A DNA stretch of 64,000 bases from the NCBI GenBank assembly GCA_027486495.1, contig JAIXOZ010000078.1, forward strand, positions 62,001-126,000, written 5' to 3'. The notes beneath the pieces are model-generated. The model had not been told where the DNA came from, made no database searches, and saw only the letters and a program-made list of their open reading frames with translations. Below are positions 38,401 through 53,400 of this stretch, piece after piece. A program made the translations under genes and the position numbers. The stretch comes from Comamonadaceae bacterium. GTDB taxonomy: Bacteria > Pseudomonadota > Gammaproteobacteria > Burkholderiales > Burkholderiaceae_C. Numbering within the stretch: position 1 is the stretch's first letter; each line of letters starts with the position of its first letter.

Positions 38401-41400
38401 GCGCTGCAGGCGCTTCGGTGGCACTGTCCGTGTCATTGGCCGACAACCAGATCAACAGCACCATCACTGCGCTGGTGGACAAGGCCTTGCTCAAGTCGGC
38501 CGACACCATCACGGTCAACAGCTACGACAAAGCCAAGATCGACTCGTCGTCGACTGCCGTGGCCGTGGCCGTGGCCGTCAGCATTGGCGGCTCGGTCGCT
38601 GGCGGGGGTGCGCATGCCTTCAACACCATCAACACCGTCACCCAATCGCTGATTGACCAAAGTGGCGTGGACAAGTTGAGCACCACCGAGTCGGGCAAAA
38701 CCGAGATCACGGTGGGCAAAACGCTCACCGTCAAAGCGCTGGGCGAGTCCATCTCCAAGGCCGAAGTCAACGCCGCCGCTGCCAGCTTTGGTCTGGTGGC
38801 CGCTGCTGCCGCAGGGACTGCGGCAGAAAACACACTCACGCCCACCGTCAAGGCTTCGGTGCGCAACAGCGAGATCAACGCCAACTTGCTGACGGGCAAG
38901 GTCGACATTTCGGCTACCGCCAACCAGACGGCCGATGCGCGCAGCGCTGCGCTCAGCGTGTCTTCGGGCGCGTCCATGGGCATGTCCTCGGTCAAGGCCC
39001 GGGATGCTGGGGCCGTGATGGCCGAGCTGGGTAACGATGTGAAAGTCATCGCTGCCGTGCTGAACCTCACGGCCAGCGCGCGTGATGAGGTGTTCCAGCG
39101 GTCCAATGCCTCTTCGGGCGGTTTGTTCCTGGGGGCCGCGGGCGCGTACTCCAGCCTGGAGATTGTGGGCACCACGCGTGCAGGCATTGGAGACCGGGCC
39201 GATCTGGCTGTGGGCTTGCTCAACATCTGGTCCACCCGCACGCAAAGCTTTGATGCCACCGCCCTGAACGTGGCCGTGGGCTTGCTGGCCGGCAGTGGCG
39301 CCACCATGGACACTATGCTCACGGGCACCTCGGATGTTGCCATTGGCAACAACGGCAAAATCGTGGCCGGCACGATCACGATCCGGGCCGACAACCAGGC
39401 CGACAAGAACAAGTATTCGGCCAGCAGTGAATCGCTGCGATCGGGCGCAGGCGGTCTGGGCGCTTTGACCTCGCTGGGCATCACGACCGAAATCGGCAGG
39501 AGTGGCCAGAAATACGGCGCTCAGGTCACGATCGGTGATGGCACCGAGATGACGGTGTCCGCCGCACAAGGCAAGACCGGCAACTTCACGGTGGCCACGT
39601 ACACCCAGGCCGACATCACCGACAAAGTGCGCATTGACGCCATCGGCGGGTTGAACCTGTCCAATGCCATCGTCAATCAAACGTCGGAGATGGTCTCGAA
39701 CATCCAGGTGGGCACGGCCAAGCTGCGCAACCTGAGCGGTGACCTGAACCTGTCCACACGCACCGATGCCGACCTGACGGCTGGTGCCAACGTGCTGTCG
39801 GTGTCGATGTATGCCTTGGGCACTTCGCTGTCCACCTCCAAACTGCAGTCGGACAACACCATCCAACTCAATGGCTCGGAACTGTTGGGCAACGAGGTGC
39901 AACTGTATGCCGGGCAAGACCGCGCGCGGGCATCGAACGTGCTGGGCACCACCGCGCAAGCGGACATGACCATGCTGGCCTTGGGCGTGGGTGTGCCCGT
40001 TGCCACCTCGAAAGTCATTGAAAACAACCTGATCGATGTCACCGGCAAGGCCAACATCCGCTCCGTGGGCAATGTGGCCATGCTGGCCGAGCCCGGCGTG
40101 GGCGAGGACAAGCGGGCCACCGCGCAAGGCAAAGCGCTGATTTTCCCGGTGGTTTTCCCTCTGGACTCGGTGCTCCACAAAGATGTGGACAGCAACAACA
40201 AAGTGCGCCTGGGCGATCAGGTCACGGTGGAAGCGGGCATCAATTACAAAACTCTGGTCCAGTTGCTGCCATATGAAGTCAACAACGAGACCAAGCTGCC
40301 ATCTGACCGTGTGGGCACGGACCTGAGCAAGGCCGAAAAACTGGCGCTGGGGCTCGACGAGGCGCAGCAATACCACTACGCCGCGCTGGACCTGGAAGAC
40401 GTGGCCATGTCGGTCAGCTACGGCAACATTGTCGAAGTGGTGCCGGGGGCGTTTGGCAAAGGTGTGGCCGGTCAGGCTTACCGCTTCATCCCCGCAGGTG
40501 GCCCCACCGTGGAAGAAAACCTGGTGTTGGAAAAAGAGGACTACACCGACACCAAACGCTGGGAACTGATCACACCGACCCGCGCCTTGACCGGCAGCGA
40601 GACCGAGCTGACCGTGGCCGCAGGCAACACGGTGCGCACTTCGGATGGCCGTTGGTACCAGCGCATGGGCGCAGGCATCAGTTTTGACCCGCGCATCGCC
40701 ACCTATGCCGAATCCGAAGGCTGGCGTGAGATGGATGTCATGAGCAGCGACAAGGGCAAGGTCTTTGCCATGGCGCTCAGCGACGATTTCTACATCGTCA
40801 AGCCCAAGGACCTGGCCTTGCCCAAGCTGGTCTATGGCAACGTGGCCAACCAGCTGTTTGAAGACCGCGCCAAGGTGCTCGGCTGGATGCAAAGCCATGC
40901 AGGCAATGCCGAGGCGATTGCCCGTTACCAGGCGCTGCTGACCACCATCAATGACCAGATGAGCAAGCTCGGCCTGAGCGAGACCGATGCCGCCACAGGC
41001 GCGGTGTCGGCACGCGACAGCTTTGATGTGCTGACTTTGCGCATGCCTGCCATCCTGGCCTCGGCCGGGCTGATCTCGATCAAGGCCGACACCGCTTCGC
41101 AAGCGGCCATCCAAACCGCCATCGATGCCAAACGCCTGGTGGCGCACGGCGAGGCCAACATCACGGTGGTCAACAAAACCCCGTTTGGTCTGGAGATCAA
41201 CGACATCGGCATCCAGAAAACCGGTGGCACCGAATTGGTGAACGGCCAACGCGTGCTGCTCAACCCGGGCGCTGTCTATTTCAACGCCAAGGCCCTGACG
41301 CCTGAAGATGCCGCGGGCGACAGCGTGATCAGCATCACGCAAGAGGCCTATCCCACAGGCTGGTACACCTCGCTCAAAGATTTCACGCTGCCCAAAGCGC

Positions 41401-44400
41401 CGCAAGACATCAAGGTGGTGGGGCGCATCGTCAACGAAGACGGTTTGCTCAAACTCACCAACCTGAGCGGCAGCATCAACGTGGTGGGCGAATTGCGTGC
41501 TGGCACGATCGAGCTGGCGGCTACGGGCGACTTCAACCTGTCCAGCGACGATTGGTACCACACCGGCCGCGATCCGCGCCAGTACGTGGATTTCAATGCC
41601 GTGTTTGGCCAGAAGGTCTTCAACGACGCCGGACTGCCCAAATCGCTCAGCCTGAACGCCAGCGACGCACGTCTGCAGTCCCTGATGGATTCGATCACCT
41701 CAACGGCCAAGTCCGCCAAAGTCTTTGCAATGGGCGATGTGAACATCAATGCCCGCTATCTGAACATTGACGGCTTGGTGCAAAGCGGGGTCGACAAGAT
41801 CGAGCTGACCATCAGCAAAGACTTCAACCCCACCGAATCGGTGAGCTTCACCGACGCCAAGGGCAACATCCAGAAAGGACTGAGTTTTGGAGAGGGCGGC
41901 TTGGCCTCGGTGACCGGCGCATTTGACTACAGCAGCAAAAAAATCAGCCTGAACCCGATCAAACCGCAAGGCGGCAAGATCAACCTGACGGGCACCATCC
42001 TGAGCACCGGCAATGGTCGCTTGCGCGTGGCCAGCGGCTACACCTCGGTGGTGATCGACAACCAGACCGATTTCGCACTGGAAGTTGACGAGATCGACGT
42101 GTCGCAAAACCGGGTGGGTGTGATCACCATCACCGACAGCAACACGCTGGAGCAAAAGAAATACACCTACCAGGACGGTCAAGTCACCCAGGAAACCCGC
42201 AAGGGTGTGCTCAAGCCCGCCAACGGGGCGGGCACGGTCTCGTCCATCTCTTACACGGCTGTGGGCGATCCGGTGGTGCAGTCCGCCAGCTATGCCCTGA
42301 CCTACCAACCTGCGCTGGGGCGTTACTACGTCTGGACCGAAGGCCAGGCCAAGACCAGCACGCGCTTGCAGGTCTACAAGAAGGAAAGTTTCAACCTGTT
42401 TGGCTTTGACTGGGATGGTCTGGTGCCCGATGAAAAGGCCGACTCGACCACCACGCGCTTCACCGACGGCACGCCTTTGCTGGAGTCTGAGCTGGCCGTC
42501 AATCTCAGCCGCAACGATTATTTGTTTGTGCAGTACGAACAAAAACGCAATGCCGCCGTGGACATGGTCAAGAACAAATCGCAAGTGCGCGATGTGTCCA
42601 ACAACAAGTTGTACCTCTATGTGGGTGACAACGCCGCTGTCAATTTCCCCCTGACCAACTTCAGCGACACCAGCAAGTGGCAAGAGCTCGAAACCCTCCA
42701 GGGTGGCGCCCGCATGCTCGACAGCGAAAGCGTCACGGCCAACCCCTTTGACGCGTCCAAGTGGGTCTACACCTACCAGGCCACAGCCAGCAGCCCCTGG
42801 AAAATGAAAGACGGCACGGTCTGGCTGGCCAAGAAATCACTGGACCATTTCGACAGCACTTACCAGAACGAGGACATCACCATCGACGGCCCGACCACCA
42901 CGGGCGGCGGCTGGCTGCGCAAGAAGACCATCACCACCAAGGTGACCACGGTCACCGGCTTGAAGGACTTCTACACCTACAGCCTCAAGGCCGATCTGCC
43001 GGTCGCGATTGAAACGGCCCAAGGCCCCAGCGATCCGCGCATCAGCATCACCACCGTGGGCAAGATGGTGCTCAAGGGCAGCGTCAACTTTGGCGATGCC
43101 ACGCCGCTGGCGCAGGCCAACGATGACCAGCCAGAACCTTTCACCCCCATCGCCTTGGCCGCCGACGCGATGGAGATGACGGGCAACGTCACCTTCGTGG
43201 GCGCCTTGCCCAGCATCAACGCCAAAGGCAACATCACCCTCACCGTGACCGACCCACGCGGACGCCTGAACGTGCAGTCCACGGGCAACATCACGGTCAA
43301 GGAGATTGCAGGCAAGAACAAGGCCGAAATCAAGATCGGCCAAGTGGTGGCCGCCACCTTCGGCTCAGACAGTCAGGTGCTGACGGCGGGCAACATCACC
43401 ATCAACGCCCTCCATGGCTTGAATGGCTCGACCTTCACCTCGCGGGTTTTTGGTGCCACGGTGCAGCTCGACGGCGGTGCAGGTTCGATCGTTGCCCGCG
43501 TGGACAGTGCCGTCATGGGCAAGGGCGGGCTGGCTGCCCGTGCGCAAGGCAGCATCAGTCTGCAGGAAACGGCGGGCGACATGCGCCTGATCACGCCCGA
43601 TGCCTGGAAAGACGCGAGTGTTTCGATCCTGTCTGTGGGCAATTACGACGTGCAGCTGGAGGCGCGCTATGGCGCCATTCTGGACGCCGCCTATGAGCGC
43701 GGCACCGTGGACCCTGCGGACGTGGCCGCGCAGATGGCCCAGGCCGGTTTCTCCGAAACCGAGCTGGCCAAGGCGGGCTTGCCCACACTCGATCGCATCC
43801 AGGAGCTGGCCAAATACCCCCTGTCTGCCGACCTCATGGCCGCCATTTACCCGCACAACGCCACGTCTGCAGCCGCGACCACTGGCCCTGAGCGGGTGAA
43901 TGTGAAAGGGAAAAACATCACGCTGCTTTCGCAATCCTCGGAAGGCGGCATTGGCCGCTCCACGGACCGCATCACCGTGATCGACCCGGCCCAAATGGAC
44001 AAGCAACCTGCTTACATGCTGGCAGCCATGTCCAAGGCTTCACCGAGCGACATCGTCTCGGTTCAGTACCAGCGCTATGAGTGGACAGGCGAGGAAGGGA
44101 CCTTGGACCTGTCCACCGACGGCATCTTCGCCATCGAGGGCTGGCGTCTGGTGGACGCCTCCGAAATGGCCAAGGGCGATGTGCCCGTGCTGGCTTCGAC
44201 CGATGGTGTGCGCGAAGTGCGCCAGGGTCAGTGGGTGGAAAACCGCCGTGAAGTGCTCAGCCTGGTTTTGCAGGTCTGGGACGACGTGAACATCGACGCC
44301 ACGGGCGTGGTGGCGGTCAACAGTTCGGGCGATGTGGTGCTGGCCACTGCGGGCGATCTGCGTGTGCGCAACGACAACGACTTGCAAGTCAGCGGCATCA

Positions 44401-47400
44401 CCTCGGGTGGCCGCATGCATTTGCAAGCCGCCGGCGCCATCACAGCCCAAGGCGGCGTGGGTGCGACCGGCCTGGCGCTGTTGCGCAGCGCAGGAGACAT
44501 GTGGCTGGTGGCGCAGGGCACCACGGGTGTGTTGGGCGGCAGCATTCAGAGCACCGACGGTGCGCTCACCATCAACCTGGGTGACTATGGGCAAAAACTG
44601 CCTGGCGACGATGGCTGGAACAAAGGCGTTTTGACGGTTCGGGCGGCAGGCGATGTGGTGCTGGCTGAAGTCAGTGGCGATTTGCTGCTCTCCAGTGTGC
44701 AGTCCACGCTGGGCGATGTGCAGTTGACGGCTTTGGACGGCAGCATTTTGGCGTCCGCTCGTGCGCAAGATGCGGGCCAAGTGCACCTTCGCGGCGACAA
44801 GGTCAGCCTGACGGCAGGCACCGCTGGCGATCTGGCCAACCCGCGCAGTTTGGGCACGCTCATGGCGGCGCTGCGCCTGGATGCCAACACCCTGGAGGTC
44901 ACGACCCACACCCGCTTCAGCTCGGCCATCGCGATCCACGATGTGGACGATCTGAGCCTGACGGCACTGGAGGTCAACAGCGATGCCCGCATTTTGCTCA
45001 AGGCCTCAGGCGATCTGACGCTGGACACCGACTTGACCTTGGCGTCGGACCCCTACAGCGTCTTGCGCATGGAGTCGAGCACTGGCGATCTGCACCTCAA
45101 GCGCAGCATTTGGGTGGGCGAGGGCACCTTGCACCTGCAAGCGGCTGGCGACATCGTGCAGGACAGCGGCACGACGATCGAACACCACAGCGGCAACCTG
45201 TTGCTGCAGGCCGGTGGTTCTTTCTTGCAAGCGACCCAAGCCAGCATCGTGCTGGCCGCACGCGAGAACACCGACAAACCAGCGGGCCATTTGCGCCTGC
45301 AGGTGCTCAAGGACATCGTGCTCGAGCGCATTGATGCGGGCGATGGCACCGTGGCCTTGCTGGCCGGTGGCAGTCTCAGCGAGGTGCAGGCCGACGAGGC
45401 CGATGACGTCCTTGCACGCCAGCTCCTGGTGGACGTGGGCGGTGGCGTGGGCCAGATGGGCCGGCGTCAGGACAACCTGGAGATCGGGGTGGATGTGCTG
45501 GCCTTGCGGGCCGTTGCGTCGGTCTCGCTGCAGGCCAGTCGGGCGCTGGCGCTCGGGGCCGTGGACGGGACGTTCAAGTCCGTCGATGACATCGAGACCA
45601 CCGCAGGCGGCAATGCCGTTTTGGGTGGCACTTTGAGCACACAAACAGAAAGACTGGCCGGCTTCACCGTGGGCAGCCAGGCCACTGCGGCCAGTGCCGT
45701 GGTGCGGGTGCTGGTGGGCGGTCTCACGCTGGCCAAGGATGTCAGCATCCACGGCGGCGCGGCCTTGCTGGCTGCCGAGCAGGACGGCGCGAGCCTGAAT
45801 GTGGCCAATGGTGTGTCGGTGCGTTCTTACGGCGGGGCGATGAGCCTGAGCGGTGGCGGCAGCTTCACCTTGGGTGAGGGCAGCACGGTCAACAGCGGCG
45901 GCGGTGACTTGGTCTTCAAAGCGCGCCAGGGCAACCTGAGCATGGCCGCCACGGCCAAGGCCTTGTCCGAAGGCGGCAACATGTTGTTGCTGTCCGAGCA
46001 AGGCGTGCTGGGTGTGACTTTGGGGCAGGTGGACGCCAGCCTCACAGACGGGGCCTTGAAGATCGACGGGTCCATGATCTCGGTGGTGGCGGGTGCCGGT
46101 GGCATCCAAAGTGCAGAGAACTTTGCAACCCTGGCCAGCGATGCCTGGAACCTGACCGGCTCGGCTGTCGAGTTGTCGGCCGTGACCGGCATCGGCGGCA
46201 CAAGCGACGACACAAGCGACGACACCCGTTTGCGCACATCGATTGAGCGCATCAGTGCGACCACCGCAAACGGTGACATCCGTCTGCTGGAAAAAGACGG
46301 TCTGCTGGTGGGCAGCTTGCCACCTGCGGCACTGAACACCGTGAGCCAAACAGGCCTGGTCAGCCGAGGTGTGCTGTTTGAAGGGCCGCGTTCGGGTCTG
46401 CGCAGCGGTGCGGCCGGTGCGGTGTCCATCACGGCACTGCTCGGTCAGATTGAGGTGCAGCAAAACCCCGCCATCCAAAATGGCGCAGGCATTGTGGCCG
46501 GCTCGGGCGGCTTGACGCTGCGCGCCCTGGATGGTGCAACCGGCAACATTCTGATCAACGCCGATGTGCGCACGTCAGGGGCCGGGGTGATCCGCCTGTT
46601 GGCGGGCAAAGACATGGTGCAGGCGGCCAACGCCACGCTCTACAGCGCGGGCGGGGCCGTGGAGGTGACGGCCGCAGGCCGCATCGAGATGGGCCGCATT
46701 GTGGCCGGGCCTTGGGCCAAAAGCCTTGCCGAGCGCCTTGCAGGCGGCACGCCAGTGGCCGCCGGGGCGGTCAGCCTCACCGCGCAGGGCGGTGCCATCA
46801 CGCAGGCGGCAGGCCTGGGCCAAGCGCCGGTCATCGTGGCCGGACACCTCACGCTGAACGCCAAAACGGGCATTGACGCGCTGCGGGTGGCTGCCGATGC
46901 GCTGGACGCCAGCGCCGGTGAGGGTGATCTGAGCTTCACCGACGTGGACGGCTGGGGCCAGACCGCAGGTTTGAGCCTGGGCACGCTGGACGCCTTGATG
47001 GGCGGCATCACGGTGCGAGCCGAAGGCGCATTGGGCGGCCAGGCGAAGCTGAAGGTGGCTGAAGCGAAAACGCTGGAACTGGTCTCGGGCGATGACATCC
47101 ACTTGGCGGCTGACAGCCAGTTGATTGCTGTGGCTGGCCTGGTGGGCGAAATTTCGCTGGTGGCGGGCGGTTTGATCCATGCCGTGGCGCGAGGCTTTTT
47201 GCGCAGCACCGACCGTGCGCGTTCGGGCGCTGTCGTGCTGCCCACCGAGAATGTCACTGCGGTGGACGCAGTCCGGGTCAGCAACGCCTTTGTGGTGGGC
47301 GAAACCAGCCGGACCCTCACCATCGACGGTGACGCGGTCTTGTCTGGGCTGACGGAAAACCTGAGCAGCCTGACTTTGAAAGTGTCGGGCTCGCTGTGGA

Positions 47401-50400
47401 TCACCGGGCCATTGCCTGCGGGTCTGGCCTTGAATCTCGAGGTGGACGGCAACCTGATCTTGGATGCGCGCGACGCCAACGGCGACGCGGTGGCGCTGGA
47501 TCTGGGCAGCAGTGCCTTTGCGGCACAGGTGGGCGGGGACATGGACTTGCGCACCCGCGTGATCACCACGGGGGATGCCCAGATTCGGGTCGGTGGTGAT
47601 TTGCGCGGCCTGGCCGCGCCACGCAGTGTTTGGCAAGCGGCAGACCTGAGCAGCCTGGCTGCTGGGGCGGCCATCACGGCCAATCAACTGACACTGGATG
47701 TGGCAGGTGATATCGCAGCCCAGCCGCTGGCGGGGCTGGATGGCGTGGCCTTTGCACCCCAGGCGGGATTGGCCATCGCGGTGGCGCAGCTTCAGGTCAC
47801 AGGGGGCAGTCAAGTCTGGCTGGACAACCTGAGCACCAAGGCGCTGACGGTCAACGGTCTGGTCGCCGGTGACGGTTCGCAGGCGGGCGACATCGTGCTG
47901 CGCAGCATCGGCTCGGGCCTGACATTGGCTGGCGAAGTGACGGCGGCGGGCGATGCCGGTCGCATCGCGCTGGACATGGCGGGGCAGGGCGGCACGCTGA
48001 CGGTGCAAAACACCTTGCGTGCCCAGTCCGTGGTGATCGACGCCACGGTGGACGTGCAGACTTCTGTCAGCGGCCTGATCGAGTCCGGTCGTCTGGAATT
48101 CCAGACCTTCCTGGGCGCCAATGTGGGCACCGGCACGCTCAACACCTTGTTGATGAAGGCGCTGAACGCTGGCACTGCGGCTGACGTCTCCGGGCGAGTG
48201 GCGGGCAGCTTGTCGCTGCAAGCCCAGTCGGGCGATCTGGGCCTGGGTGGCCTCAGCGTGGGCACCAGCGCCCGCCTGGAAACCCTGGCAGGTCAAATTT
48301 TGGGCCAGGCCTCGGAAGGCTTTGCCGATCTGGTGGCCAGCGATGTGCAGTTCATCACCGTGGGCGGTGGTGTGGGCACCGCAGGTGATGCGCTGGTTTT
48401 GAACAGCGCCACAGGCACCAGTGCTGTGGGCGCTTCGGTGCTCGGAGGCTCCTTGCTTTTGTCGGCCCAATCGAGCTTGGGCTTGAAGTCCACAGGTCTG
48501 AGCGTGGGCGGTGAAGGCGACGTGTTGCTGGCGTCCGATCGCGACGTGCTGGCCGAGCGCCAGGGCAATGCGGTGGCCACGGTCACGGCCCAAGGCGGCC
48601 GTGTCAGCTTGCTGGCCTGGCAAGGTTTTGAGGCGCTGTCGGCCCAGTCCGGCGGTTTGCACCTGGACCGCGTGACGCTCGATGCCCCCTCGGTGGTCAA
48701 CCCCGACGGCACCATCGAGTTGGTCAGCGGCGCGGGCTCGGTGCTGATGGGCGCACCGGTGCGCCTGGATACTTTGGGCAACACGGGTGGCACCGTGCGT
48801 GTGGTGTCGGGCGATGCGATCACGGTGTCCAGCATCACGGCTGGCAACGCCAGCGTGGCCTTGATCGCCCGAGGTGGTTCCATCATCGACGGCGACACCG
48901 TGGACTCCAGCGATGCCGATGTTCAAGCGGGGCAGTTGTTGCTGCAAGCCGCGCAAGACATTGGCGGTGCCGTGCGCTCTGGCGGCATGGCCGTCAGCAG
49001 CGTGGCCGAGGCCATTGAAATATCAGTCAACACCCTGGCCGCCAGCAGCGCGGGCAACATGCGCCTGAATGAGCGCAATAACCTCACGCTGGGCAGCGTC
49101 ACCCTGAGCCTGGCGCGAGCGGGCAGCGCAGTGGCTGCCACCGAATCCACGCTCACCGGCTTGAGCAGCACCGATGGCGGCCACATGGAAGTCACCACCG
49201 GCAGCGCCGATGTGACAGGCACTTTGACCTTGGACGAGGGGGCCATGGTCAAGACCTCGGGCGCGGGCGCTGTGCGCCTGAGTGCCAGCGGCGCAGATGC
49301 GCGCATCGTGCTGCAAGGCAACATCATGGCCGGGCGCGGCGGCATCACGCTGGCGGCCACCAAGACCGTGGACAAAGGGGCTGCGACCGAGCTGGAGGCT
49401 GGGGGAGACATCGTCATCCGTGCGGCCAACGGTCTGCGTCTGGTGGATGCGCTGGGTGAACCCGCAGCGGGAACCTTCGGTCGCAAAGGCGCAACAGGCG
49501 TGTTGCGCATTGAGGGCGATCAGCGCATTGCTGCCAACCAGCACCTGGCTTTGCGCCTGTCGGGTGCCACCGCCAGCCAGATTGACCGGCTGGAAGTCAC
49601 CGGCACCTTGACGATGGACAGCGGCGCCACCCTCGATGTGTCGCTCACTGAGGACTTCTTGCCCCAGCGCCTGCAGCACTTTGCGCTGGTCAAGGCCGGT
49701 GTACTGTCGGGTCAATTCACCCAAGGCACGGGTTTGTTTGGCTTTGGCGACGGCAGCGGTTTGCTGCAGCTGACGCAAGAGGGCTCCAACCTGGTGCTCG
49801 ATGCGGTTCAGCGTCCGCTGGCCGACCAACTGGCCATCCAGGCCCATACCCAGGCTGATACAGACATGCTGGGCATGTTCTTCAACGCCGACTATTTCGG
49901 CAACAGCCGCAGCTACGACGTGGGCATGACGCTTCAGGCGGCCGACTTCCTGACGGTGGATGGTCGATTTGCCCTGCGCAGTTCACTGGAGGAGGTCACC
50001 CTGGCCGACGGCAGTGCGCAAACGCGACGCTGGCTGGTGGGCGGCGCCAATCTGATGGCCTTTGTGGGTCTCAATGGCCCATACCGCTTGGACACCGACC
50101 ATGACGGCCATCTGGACGAAGAAGTCACCAACCCGTTTGCGGCCGGTTTCGAGTTGACCGGTGTGGACATCGGTCTGGCCTTGTACCAGGAAAAAACACC
50201 CACGGGCAGTACTTCGCCGCGTGGTTGGCTGAGCCTGAACGCCACGTCGCAAAGCGCCACCGAATACGGCGTGCCGCTCATGGACTTCCAGGCACGCAAC
50301 ATGGCGGTGGCCATCAACGTGGGCACCGACGGCCAAAACGTGGTCGATCACAGGAACGCCCTGACCATCGAAACCGGTGTGCAGGGCAAGTCGGTCCAGA

Positions 50401-53400
50401 TCAATCACCTGGCCAGCCAGGGTACGCTGGTGCGGGCTTCGGCCGACTTTGAATTCCAGATCGCGGACTTCATCTCGGCCTCCGGCTCCATGGGCATCGA
50501 AAAGTCCACCCGCGATGTGGTGCTGGCCGATGGCACCAAGGTCAAGGCCGACATGTTGTCGCTGGGCGGTCAGAACCTGAACGCTTTTGTGGGCCTCAAT
50601 GGCCCGGCCAACGGCCAATACGACGCGACGAACAACCCCGACGCCATGGGCCTGGCCCTGAGCGATGTGGATTTTGCGCTGGCTTTGTTCTCGCCGCGCG
50701 CTGGACAAACCGTGAGCCCGGACCTGAAATGGTCGGCCCTCAAGGCGACTGCAGGCGCCGTAGAAGTGGTGGGTATCCCCGATGTCACCATCGCAGCCAA
50801 GAACATTGCGCTGTCGCTCAACCTGGTCTCCGGCGTGGCCGAGACGGTTGATGCCGACAAGAAAGTGATCGACTTCGCGGGCGATCGCACGCTGGATGTG
50901 GTGGTCGCAACCGGCCGCACCCAAGCCATTGATCTGGACGGTCGTCTGGGTCAGTACGTGCGCGCCACGGGCGATGTGGACCTGCGTGTGGGTGACTTCT
51001 TTGATGTCAGCGGCTCGCTGGGCTTTGAGCGCCGCGCCCAAGCGGTGACCCTGGCCGACGGCGCCAAGGTGGACACCCAGCTGCTGAGCATTGGTGGCAC
51101 CGGGCTGAACGCTTTTGTGGGCGTGGGGCCTTACCGCGTCGATCTGAACCAGGACGGTTTGGTGAGCGCCGATGAGATCAACCCCGATGCACGCGGCCTG
51201 GCGTTGAGCGATGTGGAGTTTGGTCTGGCTCTGTTCAAGGCCGATGCGGTCACCTCACCCACTTACAAGGACAATAGCTGGATCGCCTTGACGGGCAGTG
51301 TGGGCCGCATCGACATGCCGATTGGCCTGCCCGACGACATCGACCTGGACATCCACTCCTTGGGCATCGACATCAACCTGGCCCAAGGCTTCACCGAGGC
51401 CGAAAGTGCCTCGAAGGTGATCAACTTTGTGCGCCGCGAGGTCACACCTGGCGTGTTCCAGGGCGATGCGGTGCAGATTGCCACCGGCACCGGCCAGTCG
51501 CTGATGCTCACGCATGACGGACGACGCGGCAATTTGGTGCGCGCCTCGGGCGGCATGGACTTGCAGGTGGCCGGGTTCCTGTCGGCCAGCGGCACCATGG
51601 CCATCGAAAAATCCAGCGTCGAGGTGACCCTGGCCGATGGCACCAAGGCCAACATCCAACTGCTGACCATTGGCGGCACCGAGCTCAATGCCTTTGTGGG
51701 CATCAATGGGCCGTACCGCAGCGACACCAACCAGGACGGCACGATCGACCTGAAAGACGACACCAACCCCCAGGCCATGGGCGTGACGGTGACGAATGCC
51801 GAGTTCGGTCTGGCACTGGCCTGGGACAAAGCCAGCAATACCAATTGGGTGGCTTTGCAGGCCACCGCCGATGAGGTGGCGTTGGTGGGCGTCTCGGGCA
51901 TCACGGCCACGGCGCAGCACCTGGATGTGCGCATCAATTTGGTCAATGGCGTGAGCGAGGTGGATGCGCCGAAAAAGGTGCTCGACCTCAAGGCCAAGCC
52001 CCTGACCGTGGCCACCGGCTATGACACGCACATCGATCTGACAATCGACGGCCAAAAGGGCCCATCGATCCGTGCCAGTGGTGACTTTGAGCTGGCCGCT
52101 GCAGGCTTTGTGTATGCCAGCGGTTCGCTGGGTCTCGAAAAATCCACCGGCACGGTGGAGCTGGCCGACAAGAGCACGGTTTTGGTGGATCGTCTGACCT
52201 TGGGGGGCACCGGTCTGACCCTGTTTGCGGGTGTGGGCGGCCCCTACTTTGTGGACAGCAATCTGGACGGCCAGATCAACAGCCTGGACACGCCCAATGC
52301 GTCCGCTGTGGGCTTTGCCATGGAAGGCGGGGAGTTTGCACTGGCCATGTTCTCGGCCCGTGCCGGTCAGCCTGCACGCTTTGGCGGCATGGGCTGGTTT
52401 GCCCTGGAAGCCAGCGCCGACACGGTGGCCTTTGTCGGCACATCGGCCTTGAAGGTGGAAGTCAGTCAGCTGGAGGTGCAGGCCAACCAGGTCTTTGGCG
52501 TGCCCGATGGCACGGACAGCGCCACGCAGGTGCTCAACCTGAAAAAGTCACCGCTGACGGTGGTGACCGGCACCGGCTCCAGCCGTGTGCTGGATGTGGA
52601 CAGCGACAAGGGGCCGCTGCTGCGCGCCTCGGGCGATGTGAAGCTGCAGGTGGGTGATTTCTTCTATGCGGGTGGCTCGCTGGGCTTTGAAAAGTCGGTG
52701 CGCACGCTCAAGCTGGATGACGGCAGTGTGGTCAGCCACGATGTGCTGACCCTGGGGGGTGCCAACTTGCAGGCCTTTGCAGGCCTGAACGGCGGACCGC
52801 TGATCGACAGCAACCTTGACGGCAAGATCGATGCCCTAGACACCCCTGGCGCAGATGCCCTGGGCTTCTCCCTGGCCGATGTGGACTTTGCGCTGATGCT
52901 GGCCGCCGAGCGCGAGATGGTGCGTGAAACCTTGTCGCAAAAGCTCGACTGGCGCGACGTGGCCGTGTCCGAGACGCTGCAGGTGGCCGTGGCCAACCTG
53001 ACGGCTGGCAGCAGCGAAGCGGCTTTGTGGCTGTCCACCGATGGTGGGCAGAACTGGAAAGCCAGCACCACCGCGCCCAAGGGCGTGCGCTTCACCTCGG
53101 TGACCGTGTCAACCGATGGCCAGACGATTGTGGCCACCGTGGACGCCGGTGGCATTCTGCGCTCAAGCGATGGCGGCGCCACCTGGCGCACGGTATCGGC
53201 CTACAACGACCGTTACACCGATGCGGCCCTGGTGAAGGACGAGCTGATCGTCAGCGCAGACATTCGCTCGCCTTTGCGTCAGGACGCTTTCCAATTGGTT
53301 GGCACCTTTGTCGCGGGCAACACCATCACCCTCAGTGGCCTGGCCATAGCGGATGTGGTCTACAAGGTGGTCAGCGATGACCTGACCTCGGACGGCACCT

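Larger units (their letters stand above)
31014..44144 (+). repeat. dispersed Y-x-Y-x-G...DL...D-[YF]-x-D...W beads in the giant protein
   Basis: At least thirteen copies of a module of about 25-40 residues interrupt the solenoid. They start with [VIS]Y-x-[YF]-[ILMW]-G and end in an acidic-aromatic D-[YF]-x-[DN]-x-x-x-W. Copies lie at 31014-31088, 33306-33380, 33411-33485, 34962-35042, 35724-35795, 35889-35997 (degenerate), 36009-36083, 36375-36446, 36540-36611, 37944-38042, 40479-40562, 42612-42680 and 44076-44144. Spacing is irregular, from 30 to more than 2,000 bases. They are densest at 35.7-36.6 kb, where six follow one another. The function is unknown; they may be inserted loops or small domains on the solenoid shaft. 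Confidence 0.75.

Noticed and set aside
38433-41561. A 1,042-codon open frame on the minus strand inside the giant gene, and similar ones at 34758-37034, 46575-48956 and 54678-57050
   Set aside because: The translations are His/Arg/Gln/Gly-rich with no family resemblance. They are codon-bias shadows of the plus-strand giant gene, which gives coherent repeat protein.
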